Source: JADHUC01 sp964617665
Lineage (GTDB): Bacteria; Planctomycetota; Planctomycetia; Pirellulales; Pirellulaceae
Direction of reading: 5' to 3'
Assembly (NCBI GenBank): GCA_964617665.1
Contig: CAZUAH010000701.1
Coordinates: 1 to 6,658, forward strand
DNA length: 6,658 nucleotides
In this document: positions 1 to 6,162 of the stretch, one piece after another
How positions within the stretch are numbered: the stretch's first letter is position 1
Layout: each line of letters opens with the position of its first letter
The notes under the pieces: model-generated
The model's input: only the letters and a program-made list of their open reading frames with translations
The model's database searches: none
Told to the model about the DNA's origin: nothing
Position numbers and translations under genes: made by a program

Positions 1-151
1 GGCTCTGCAGATCGTCGGCATCGACGAAATCGTAGTAATGACGCAGGAAGGGTTCGACGAACCGGAACGTGGCTTCGGGCAGGCGCCCGCGCGCGAATTC
101 GACGACGTCGGAGAGCAGGTGTGCGACGACTTCCTCGTTCTTCGCTTCCAT
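1..151 (-). CDS. NAD-glutamate dehydrogenase, N-terminal fragment (partial at window edge)
   Basis: Reading from the ATG at 151 down to base 1 gives 50 uninterrupted codons beginning MEAKNEEVVAHLLSDVVEFA and continuing through RPHYYDF-like residues (LRHYYDFVDADDLQS). I recognise this as the start of the very large (about 1600-residue) NAD-specific glutamate dehydrogenase of Burkholderia and relatives, which oxidatively deaminates glutamate to 2-oxoglutarate in the cytoplasm. The recognition is from memory of the family and not from a search. A GAGGAGA ribosome binding site lies just upstream of the ATG on the minus strand, which supports this start. The catalytic region is outside the window, so activity cannot be judged. 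The gene belongs to the betaproteobacterium-like left end and is taxonomically out of step with the genes after 977. Confidence 0.75.
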   Translation of the reverse strand, partial: MEAKNEEVVAHLLSDVVEFARGRLPEATFRFVEPFLRHYYDFVDADDLQS

Positions 152-246
152 GGCGGTCTCCTCGTCGGGTGGCCATCGGCTGCTGCGTCTGTCCGGCATT
201 ATGCGCCGATTGCGTGACAAAGCGATGTGCGGGCGCACAACGGGCG

Positions 247-289
247 GCGGCCGGAGAAGGCCGCGTGCAGCGCCCGTCGCGGGCGCTGC
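247..289. terminator. GC-rich double hairpin between the tautomerase and glutamate dehydrogenase genes
   Basis: Positions 267-276 and 280-289 form a perfect 10-bp stem (GCAGCGCCCG / CGGGCGCTGC) around a 3-base loop. Next to it, 247-252 and 259-264 form a 6-bp stem with a 6-base loop. The pair lies in the 192-base gap between the two minus-strand genes, downstream of the tautomerase, where a terminator would be expected. There is no clear T tract on either strand, so a classic intrinsic terminator is not shown. It could instead be a GC-rich interspersed palindrome. Confidence 0.4.
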
Positions 290-343
290 TGCGAGTGTAT
301 CAGTGCAGCGCAGGCAGCGCCGAAGCGACGCCGCCTTTGACGC

Positions 344-532
344 TCAGCGCTCGTCGCTCCACAGCTTGCCGGCCGTCGCCCAGTTCTCTTTCTTCACGTC
401 GGTGAGGATGATGTCGACCGAGCCCGGCTCGCAGCCGAGCGTCTCGCACGTGACGCGCGTGATGGCTTCGACGAATGCGCGCTTCTGGTCGACGGTGCGG
501 CCTTCGAAGAGCTGGATATTGAAAGTCGGCAT
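344..532 (-). CDS. 4-oxalocrotonate tautomerase family protein
   Basis: The 62-residue product starts MPTFNIQLFEGRTVDQKRAF and ends in KLWSDER. Length and layout fit the small tautomerase superfamily, a beta-alpha-beta fold that works as an oligomer in the cytoplasm. Pro2, which becomes residue 1 after removal of the initiator Met, is the catalytic general base of the family, which interconverts keto and enol forms of 2-oxo acids such as 2-hydroxymuconate. The conserved early FEGRT and DQKRAFVEAIT stretches are present. The usual mid-protein Arg that helps bind substrate is not obvious, so the natural substrate is unknown. GGAG sits about 10 bases before the ATG. I recall near-identical proteins in Burkholderia, which supports a betaproteobacterial origin for this end. 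It lies upstream of the glutamate dehydrogenase on the same strand, with hairpins between. Confidence 0.85.
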   Translation of the reverse strand: MPTFNIQLFEGRTVDQKRAFVEAITRVTCETLGCEPGSVDIILTDVKKENWATAGKLWSDER

Positions 533-615
533 GATGGAGTGCTCCGATGGTTGGGGTGAATGATGCGTTGAAAGCCGGCGTCGTCAGTCGCGATACGTCG
601 GATCGATCCGGTCGA

Positions 616-675
616 GGGGGGGGCGCCCCGCCCCCCCCCCCCAAAAACCCCCCCCACCCCCCCCCCCCCCCCCCC
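616..675. other. G/C homopolymer block, probable chimeric assembly junction
   Basis: These 60 bases are a run of 8 G (616-623), 12 C (631-642), AAAAA (643-647), 8 C (648-655), a single A, then 19 C (657-675). Such runs are not known as genes or regulatory sites. They lie exactly between the betaproteobacterium-like genes and the planctomycete-like genes. Poly-G read tails are a known artefact of two-colour sequencing, and joining reads through them could produce this block. That origin is an inference. The next 40 bases (676-715) stay GC-rich before normal composition returns. Confidence 0.7.
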
Positions 676-739
676 GCCGGCCCTGGCGCGGGCGGCGGGG
701 GAGAGGATTTGTGTTGGTCGACGGTTCGCGTCCATCTAA

Positions 740-796
740 CCCGTGCTGAAGCACGGGCCGAATACCGCTGCGCGGGTAAGGGGCGTGAACGCCCCT
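740..796. repeat. Pair of short hairpins with TGAA loops (REP-like)
   Basis: Positions 740-746 and 751-757 (CCCGTGC / GCACGGG) form a 7-bp stem around TGAA. Positions 779-785 and 790-796 (AGGGGCG / CGCCCCT) form a second 7-bp stem, also around TGAA. The two are 21 bases apart. Two different stems with the same loop and orientation suggest a repetitive extragenic palindrome or a small structured element. Only one copy of the pair is in the window, so repetition cannot be shown here. Confidence 0.4.
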
Positions 797-976
797 ACTC
801 CTGTGGACCGACCGCGGCCTTCTCGAAACGCGCATTATCTTGAAACTTCGTCACTCTGTTGGCGGCCGGGGCTCAGGCTCGATCTCGGCAACTACTTGAC
901 AAGCCCTTCTGCTCAGCTCACGCTGATTCTTGCGTCGTAGTCGCTCACATCGAAGCGCCAGATAACAGGGTGCCGC
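797..976. other. Non-coding leader before the sigma factor gene
   Basis: Together with the hairpins and G/C block this makes a gene-free stretch of about 440 bases from 533 to 976. A perfect TTGACA sits at 896-901, but no good -10 hexamer lies 16-18 bases further, and the nearest loose match (TGATTC at 924) is 22 bases away. A promoter for the sigma factor gene is expected here but is not convincingly visible. No coding frame in this stretch looks real. Confidence 0.4.
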
Positions 977-1822
977 ATGGGTTTTCCTCAGACTCGTCTT
1001 ACGCTGATCGAGCGTCTGGCTGATGGCGGTCGTGAGGAGGACTGGCAACTCTTCCTGAAAGACTACTGGGGGCCGATCTGTCGCTTTTCACTACGTCGTG
1101 GAGCGGCGAACCTCGACGACGCTGAGGACGTTGCTTCACAGACGTTCGAGGTGCTGTGGGAAAACCGATTGCTGGTCCGTTGCCTCTCCAATCCGTCGCC
1201 CAAGTTGCGAACTCTGCTGTGCGGCGTCGTTCGGAAGATCCTCGCCAATCGTCATCGAGTCCAGACGAACCGAGAGCGTCTCGCCCGTGAGATGGCAGCG
1301 TCGGTCAATGAGTCTGATGGAAGAGACGACGAGCAGGCGCAGACGTTCTATGTGGCATGGGTGGAGGATCTCGTTCAGCGTTCCGTCGAGTCGATGGCGG
1401 CTGACTACTATGCCAACGGCAAAGGCGACTATTTGCGGGTCTTGTACGGCCGGCTCTGCGAGCGGATGACCATCGCCAAGGTTGCCGAGGCCCTTGGAAT
1501 CAGCTCTGCCTCGGTCGACAACTACTTTCGACATGCCAGGCGAAAGCTAGAGGAACAGCTAAACAAACGCGTACGGCAACACGTCGAACGCTACTGCGGC
1601 AGTGAAGAGACCGAGCAGGAGTTTGCCCTTGAGTGGGGCCAACTGGGTGACTATCTGAAAGAGCACGGCGGGCTGGAAGAAGCGGTCAGCCGGGCATACG
1701 AGCTGATAGACCCGGCAGCAGCGAAAAAACATCATGGAGCCGCCCTGAACGAGGCCGTTACTCGGCTGACCACCATCATGCGTGCCCCGTGCGACGCAAC
1801 CCCCGCGTCTAAAGCGACTTAA
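977..1822 (+). CDS. ECF-type RNA polymerase sigma factor with C-terminal extension
   Basis: The 281-residue product is a sigma-70 family factor of the extracytoplasmic-function type, which would bind core RNA polymerase and direct it to a dedicated promoter set. Region 2 runs about 21-94. It includes DYWGPICRFSLRRG (29-42), the acidic DDAEDVASQTFEVLWEN stretch (47-63) that marks region 2.2, and a 2.3/2.4-like LRTLLCGVVRKILANRHR. Region 4 is a helix-turn-helix at about 164-195 (MTIAKVAEALGISSASVDNY). Residues 200-281 form an extension beyond region 4 that ordinary ECF factors of about 190 residues lack; it has no membrane helix. The linker between regions 2 and 4 (about 95-155) is also long. 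This style is common in planctomycetes. The ribosome binding site (AGGG at 971-974) is weak. No anti-sigma gene is seen next to it, so control may lie in the extension or in the kinase downstream (inference). Confidence 0.85.
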   Translation: MGFPQTRLTLIERLADGGREEDWQLFLKDYWGPICRFSLRRGAANLDDAEDVASQTFEVLWENRLLVRCLSNPSPKLRTLLCGVVRKILANRHRVQTNRERLAREMAASVNESDGRDDEQAQTFYVAWVEDLVQRSVESMAADYYANGKGDYLRVLYGRLCERMTIAKVAEALGISSASVDNYFRHARRKLEEQLNKRVRQHVERYCGSEETEQEFALEWGQLGDYLKEHGGLEEAVSRAYELIDPAAAKKHHGAALNEAVTRLTTIMRAPCDATPASKAT

Positions 1823-1978
1823 GACTTGGGCCGTCTGCTTTCTGCGAACCGGAAAAGCCGCACTTCTGCCATCCTCTTGGGAAATCTCTGAAAAAAACAC
1901 TCTCCCAACTACGAGAATCCCTCGGTCGGTACATGAACGTTGGTAGACACGTCAACCAAACCAACGCAGGAGAGAATT
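1823..1978 (+). promoter_or_regulatory. Gap between sigma factor and PspA genes with possible leader structures
   Basis: This 156-base gap is long enough for a promoter of its own, but I see no clear -35/-10 pair and no sigma-54 site of the kind that drives enterobacterial psp. Two loose inverted repeats exist. TTGGGA (1877-1882) pairs with TCCCAA (1903-1908) across an A-rich loop. GTTGGT (1939-1944) pairs with ACCAAC (1960-1965) just before the PspA ribosome binding site. Both are weak and may be chance. Confidence 0.2.
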
Positions 1979-2659
1979 ATGGGTTTCTTCAAACGTATTT
2001 CAGACATCCTTTCGGCGAACCTGAACGAGTACACCGAGAAATTCGAGAATCCCGAAAAGATGCTTAAGCAAGCGATTCGGGAAATGGAGGCGTCCATCAG
2101 CGACGTGACCACACAGACTGCCAAGGCGATGGCCAGCGAAAAGACCCTCGCACGCGAACTGCAGCGGAATCAAGCTCAACGTGATCAGTGGCAAGATCGT
2201 GCGGAGAAGGCTGTCAAGGCCGGCGACGACAAATTGGCTCGCAAGGCACTGGCGCGTAAGAACGAGTCTCACAACGTTGCCGAAGCCCTGGAGGACCAGT
2301 TGGAGTCGGCACAAGCGGCCAGCGAAACACTTAAACGACAACTGGCTGCGATGAAAGCCAAACTGGCCGAAGGCAAACGAAACCTGGCTTCACTCACAGC
2401 CCGCAAACAAGCCGCCGAATTCCGCAAAAAGATGAATGCACAGGGTGCCGGCCTAACTGCGGATGTTGACCAAAGTGCATTTGCCAAGTTCGATCGTCTG
2501 AAGACGAAAGTCGAACAGGCAGAGGCCGAGGCAGAAGCGATCGCCGAATTGCGTGGGCTGGAAGCCGGCGGGACTGCGGAAGACGTTGAAGAAATCCCAG
2601 ATGAAGAACTGGACGTCGCCGCAGAACTCGCGGAACTCAAGCAATCGTTGCAGCAATAG
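1979..2659 (+). CDS. pspA: PspA/IM30 (Vipp1) family protein
   Basis: The 226-residue product begins MGFFKRISDILSANLNEYTE and is almost wholly helical and charged, as expected of PspA/IM30, an ESCRT-III-like protein that coats damaged or leaking cytoplasmic membrane and helps maintain it. The first 20 or so residues fit the membrane-inserting amphipathic helix. FENPEKMLKQAIREMEASI (22-40) matches the conserved N-terminal signature of the family. Long coiled helices follow to about 195, then an acidic linker (EDVEEIPDEELD, about 201-212) and a short final helix. The start at 1979 is chosen because AGGAGAG (1968-1974) sits 4 bases before it and the family begins with MGFF or MGIF; a TTG at 1940 would add an unlikely 13 residues. 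It lies 55 bases before the kinase with no terminator between, so the two are probably co-transcribed. Confidence 0.93.
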   Translation: MGFFKRISDILSANLNEYTEKFENPEKMLKQAIREMEASISDVTTQTAKAMASEKTLARELQRNQAQRDQWQDRAEKAVKAGDDKLARKALARKNESHNVAEALEDQLESAQAASETLKRQLAAMKAKLAEGKRNLASLTARKQAAEFRKKMNAQGAGLTADVDQSAFAKFDRLKTKVEQAEAEAEAIAELRGLEAGGTAEDVEEIPDEELDVAAELAELKQSLQQ

Positions 2660-2714
2660 GAGGTTGCTAACGGCCGCCGACACTCATATCCTGAACGCTT
2701 GAGGTGAGGTGGAT

Positions 2715-3119
2715 ATGGCAGACCCATCAGCAAAACCCAAAACAGATCGCCACCTTTCGGACTTACTTATCGAAGGGCGTGCGTGGCCGTTTCTAGCAAG
2801 TCTGAACCTGATCCATCGCCTGACGTTGCAGGTCCAGACGTTGCATCAGCAGGGACGCACACACCGGGCGATCAGTGCCGAGACGATAAGCATCGACCCT
2901 GAAGTCCGGGCCCAGCTTGGTCCTCCGGCCGAAGCTCGACGTTTTGGCGGGGACGACGCCGATCCGGAATTCTGTCCGCCCGTGCTTGCCCAGGGTGACA
3001 GTGTCGAGTTGCCAGATAGCATCGACGCCGCGGCTGCCATCCTCCGGGAACAGGGCATTCGTTCGATCCACGAACGATCGACGTATATCAAATTGGCGTG
3101 CTTTACTGCCGATTGCTGA
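2715..3119 (+). CDS. Degenerate kinase-like N-terminal module of the kinase/SUMF1 protein (frameshifted from the rest)
   Basis: This 134-residue reading frame starts at an ATG preceded by GAGGTGAGG (2701-2709). It resembles a Hanks kinase with no N-lobe. LQVQTLHQQGRTHRAISAET (38-57) corresponds to the catalytic loop, with HRD-x-K-P-x-N changed to HRA-x-S-A-x-T, so the catalytic Asp, Lys and Asn are all lost. FGGDDADPEFCPP (77-89) stands where DFG to APE would be. After Gly-Ile at 114-115 the family sequence stops and its continuation (DPRTIDVYQIGVLYCRLLTG) is found in the frame used by the next entry. The last 18 residues before the stop are therefore probably out-of-frame translation. Adding one T to the TT at 3062-3063 joins the two into a 1054-residue protein. 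The module is likely regulatory rather than catalytic (inference). I recall similar N-terminal modules in planctomycete kinases. Confidence 0.75.
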   Translation: MADPSAKPKTDRHLSDLLIEGRAWPFLASLNLIHRLTLQVQTLHQQGRTHRAISAETISIDPEVRAQLGPPAEARRFGGDDADPEFCPPVLAQGDSVELPDSIDAAAAILREQGIRSIHERSTYIKLACFTADC

Positions 3120-5878
3120 CGGGCGGGCCGATCCGGGCGTACATGTACAATCCGAAGGTCAAGGCGGACGTGCCTGCCGAGGGCTGCTCGCTGCTGGACC
3201 GAGCCTTGGGCCACGACGTCGCCCACTGTTTCGAGAGCTGCGACGATCTGATCGAAGCATTCAGCGAGGCGATCCGTCGGGCCGAAGCGGAAGGCACTCC
3301 CACGTCCATGCAGGAGACGCCTTGCGAAGGCAGCGTGCTCTTGCTGGCCGACGACACACCGGCCGATGGACACGAAGCAGTGGCCGAACCACAGGCGGAC
3401 GATGGCCTGCCGTGCAGTCAGTTGGCCCATTATCGCATTATCGAACGCATTGGCGGCGGCGGGATGGGCGACGTCTACCGCGGCTACGACGAGTCGCTGG
3501 AGCGTGAGGTGGCCATCAAGATCCTGCCCGCGGAGTTGGCCCGTGACGAGGACTTCATTCGACGCTTTCACGCCGAGGCGAAAGCGGCGGCCCAGGTGCA
3601 CCATCCCAACGTCCTGCCGGTCTTCTTCAGTGGCGAACACGATGGCTACCACTTCTTTGCGATGCAGGTTATCAAAGGCGAATCGCTGTCCCAGCGACTT
3701 GCCCGAAGCGAGTTCCTGGCTGTGGAAGAAGCGATTCAGGTTGCCGAGCAATGTCTCGAGGGTCTGAACGCCGCCCATGCCCAGGAGTTGATCCATCGCG
3801 ACGTCAAACCAGCCAACATCCTGATCGATAGCCAGACCGGCCGGGCCGTGCTGGTCGATTTCGGGCTGGTTCGCCGGTTGGGTCAGAGCGAGCAGATAAC
3901 GGCTACCGGGGTGGTGATGGGCACGGTCGACTACATGGCCCCCGAGCAGGCCCGGGGGCAGCCGGTCGACCGACGGGCCGACATCTACTCGCTGGGCGTG
4001 CTGCTGTACCGGATGCTCTCAGGCCGGTTGCCGTTCGAGGCCGACACACCCACGGCCATGATTTTCCAGCACGCATACGAGGAACCGTTCCCGCTGGGGG
4101 AAGCGGCCTCGGACGCCCCACAGCCAATCATAGACTTGGTCACTCGCATGATGGCCAAGAACCCCGACGACCGATATCCAGACTGTCAAGCGGTGCTGGC
4201 GGACATTCAGGCGTATCGGGAGGACCGCCCGCTGGCTGACGTCGAGGTCCATCCCGGCACACAACCGTCTACCGCCCCGTCGGTCCTCGATCCGTCCGTA
4301 GAGCCCCAGTTGCCGGAAGACCTGGAGGAATTGGTCGAGGAGCACCGCCGACACCGCGTGCGTGACTGGTTCGCCACCGTTTTCCGCCGACATGCACCGG
4401 AGTTGATCCAGAATCTTCAAAGCACGACGCAACAGGTGGACGGCGTCGTGGCCCATTACGAGCGTCATCGTCAGCAGTTGGCGACATTGCTCGAAGAGGC
4501 TCGTGGTATTGCCCAGCAGCTATCCGAACAGCTCCACGCGAACCTCGAAGCACAGGCCGCAGCCGAGCAAGAGCCCGAATCGGCCGACGGCGATGACGCG
4601 GAGCAGGCCACTCTGCCGAAGATGAACGCGTGCGAAGAGAACATCGAGGCATTGCGAAAGCAGTATGAGGAGCAACAGCAGCAGGTCGAGGAAATCGAAC
4701 ATCAATTAGGACAGGTCGACGCCAAGCTTGTCCAGGTTTGCAGCCAACGCGATGTGCTCAAGGCCCGCCTGCGAGCAGCCGGTGCACAGCGGCAGTTGGA
4801 AGGCGGTCGTCCACGCGTCGAGCGACGCCGCTGGGTGTTACTGGCCGCAATCGTGGGGGCCGTGATCCTAGTTGCTTCCGCTCTGTTTATCAGCCTCAAA
4901 ATCGGGAAGACGGACGGGGCGTCTAACGCACCGCCGATGGCGGTTGCCCCTTTCGATGCCGCCACCGCGAAGCAGCATCAAGAGGCTTGGGCCGAGCATC
5001 TTGGTGTGCCGGTCGAGTGCACAAACAGCCTCGGGATGCAATTCAGCCTCATTCCACCCGGTGAGTTCTTGATGGGCTCACCGGAGGGAGAGCAGCAGAC
5101 GGTGCTGGAAGAGGTGAAGGCAGTCAGGGCTGGCGAGCCGGAATTCAAGTTCAGTAGCGAGCGGCTTCTGGCCGAAGGCCCACAGCATCAGGTGCGGATC
5201 ACCAGGCCGTTTTACATGGGCGTGTACGAGGTAATGCAAGCGGAATGTGTGCGGGTGACCGGGACGAACCCGAGCGTTTTCTCCCCTACGGGCAAGGGCA
5301 AATACGCGGAAAGAGTACGGGGAATGGATACAAGTCGTTTTCCTGTGGAGACGATTTCTTGGGATGAGGCAGTGGAGTTCTGCCGGTCGTTGTCCGATCT
5401 GCCCGCGGAGAAGTCGGCGGGTCGTGTCTACCGCTTAGCGACAGAAGCAGAATGGGAATATGCATGCCGGGCGGGCACCACGACGCCATTCTACTTCGGA
5501 GAACTGTTGAACGGGCGGAAAGCGAACTACAGCGGCGAAGATCCGCACGAGACTGAGACAATGGGTCCACACCTGCTGGGGAGAACCACGACAGTGGGTT
5601 CTTATCAGCCAAATGCGTTTGGTTTGTACGACATGCACTGGAATGTTGGCGAGTGGTGCCAGGACTGGTATTCGGACGTCTACTACAACTACTCGCCGAC
5701 CGAGGATCCTGCAGGACCCACAATAGGCTCGCGCCGCATGATTCGCGGCGGCAGCTGGTTCGTTCGCCCGGGGGTCATCCGATCCGGGCATCGATCGGCG
5801 TCTCGTTACGGAAGCAATCCGGACTCCGAGAATTCCGATCGGGGGTTCCGTTTGGTCTTAGATCTGGAAGAAAAATAG
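3098..5878 (+). CDS. Membrane Ser/Thr protein kinase fused to a SUMF1/FGE-like domain (main part, 5' end in another frame)
   Basis: The 926-residue frame opens at a GTG that is probably an internal Val; the true protein enters this frame near 3062 from the gene start at 2715. Residues 1-65 finish the degenerate kinase module. A full Hanks-type kinase follows at about 112-375: IGGGGMG loop (118-124), VAIK Lys141, Glu160 in helix C, HRDVKPAN (233-240), DFG (254-256), APE (281-283) and DIYSLG (295-300). All key residues are present, so it should phosphorylate Ser/Thr. Residues about 405-565 form charged and Gln-rich coiled coils. A single membrane helix (579-600) follows RRR, so the kinase should face the cytoplasm. 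Residues 641-922 are a SUMF1/FGE-fold domain (YRLATEAEWEYACRAGTTTP, NAFGLYDM, IRGGSW, RGFRLV), predicted to be extracytoplasmic. The FGE cysteines after RGGS are replaced (Val889, Ile894), arguing for sensing or binding rather than formylglycine formation. Confidence 0.92.
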   Translation: MLYCRLLTGGPIRAYMYNPKVKADVPAEGCSLLDRALGHDVAHCFESCDDLIEAFSEAIRRAEAEGTPTSMQETPCEGSVLLLADDTPADGHEAVAEPQADDGLPCSQLAHYRIIERIGGGGMGDVYRGYDESLEREVAIKILPAELARDEDFIRRFHAEAKAAAQVHHPNVLPVFFSGEHDGYHFFAMQVIKGESLSQRLARSEFLAVEEAIQVAEQCLEGLNAAHAQELIHRDVKPANILIDSQTGRAVLVDFGLVRRLGQSEQITATGVVMGTVDYMAPEQARGQPVDRRADIYSLGVLLYRMLSGRLPFEADTPTAMIFQHAYEEPFPLGEAASDAPQPIIDLVTRMMAKNPDDRYPDCQAVLADIQAYREDRPLADVEVHPGTQPSTAPSVLDPSVEPQLPEDLEELVEEHRRHRVRDWFATVFRRHAPELIQNLQSTTQQVDGVVAHYERHRQQLATLLEEARGIAQQLSEQLHANLEAQAAAEQEPESADGDDAEQATLPKMNACEENIEALRKQYEEQQQQVEEIEHQLGQVDAKLVQVCSQRDVLKARLRAAGAQRQLEGGRPRVERRRWVLLAAIVGAVILVASALFISLKIGKTDGASNAPPMAVAPFDAATAKQHQEAWAEHLGVPVECTNSLGMQFSLIPPGEFLMGSPEGEQQTVLEEVKAVRAGEPEFKFSSERLLAEGPQHQVRITRPFYMGVYEVMQAECVRVTGTNPSVFSPTGKGKYAERVRGMDTSRFPVETISWDEAVEFCRSLSDLPAEKSAGRVYRLATEAEWEYACRAGTTTPFYFGELLNGRKANYSGEDPHETETMGPHLLGRTTTVGSYQPNAFGLYDMHWNVGEWCQDWYSDVYYNYSPTEDPAGPTIGSRRMIRGGSWFVRPGVIRSGHRSASRYGSNPDSENSDRGFRLVLDLEEK

Positions 5879-6051
5879 ACAAGCGAAAGTCGGACTGCTG
5901 GCATGCATAAACCGCTACGACCGAATTCTCCACGGGCAGCCAATCTCTTTGAAAATCCAGAGTTCACACGCCAACCCTTTGCAGTCCTTCTTTCTGACAA
6001 CCACACTTTGACGCTGGTACACCTTGCCTTCTCCGAGTCAGGAGTCAAGCA

Positions 6052-6162
6052 ATGAGCCGTCCGTCAACGTTGGCCTCTTTCGTTCTCCTGCTCCTTGCTG
6101 GTGTGTTCTTTCTTTGGTGGGAAGTCTCCGAAATCATCTCGGCGTACGCAGCATCGAATTGA
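6052..6162 (+). CDS. Possible small single-span membrane protein, 36 residues
   Basis: The frame encodes MSRPSTLASFVLLLLAGVFF followed by LWWEVSEIISAYAASN. A hydrophobic segment at about residues 7-23 would span the membrane, followed by a short tail. AGGAG (6040-6044) is 7 bases before the ATG, which is the best ribosome binding site downstream of the kinase. It lies 173 bases after the kinase stop in the same direction. I do not recognise the family. It may also be the remnant of a longer gene broken after residue 30 or so, because another frame stays open to 6335. Function is unknown. Confidence 0.4.
   Translation: MSRPSTLASFVLLLLAGVFFLWWEVSEIISAYAASN

Noticed and set aside
487..725. GGTCGACGGT occurring both in the tautomerase gene and near 715-725
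   Set aside because: A 10-base match in GC-rich DNA is weak, and no longer homology flanks it.
300..843. Several overlapping open frames on both strands with Gly-, Pro- or Arg-rich products
   Set aside because: They cross the G/C homopolymer block or lie antisense or out of frame to the tautomerase, and their composition simply reflects GC-rich DNA.
1935..1953. GAAC...CGTC pair resembling an ECF sigma promoter before pspA
   Set aside because: The spacing is only 11 bases, while ECF promoters usually have about 16.
1940..1978. Upstream TTG start that would lengthen PspA by 13 residues
   Set aside because: The ATG at 1979 has a strong ribosome binding site and matches the known family start; the extension is polar and unlike any PspA N-terminus.
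3050..3119. Programmed ribosomal frameshift as the cause of the split kinase gene
   Set aside because: There is no canonical slippery heptamer at the point where the family sequence changes frame; a missing T explains it more simply.
2846..3796. A 316-codon open frame on the minus strand
   Set aside because: It lies wholly antisense to the kinase gene, shows no recognisable motifs and reflects the codon bias of the real gene.
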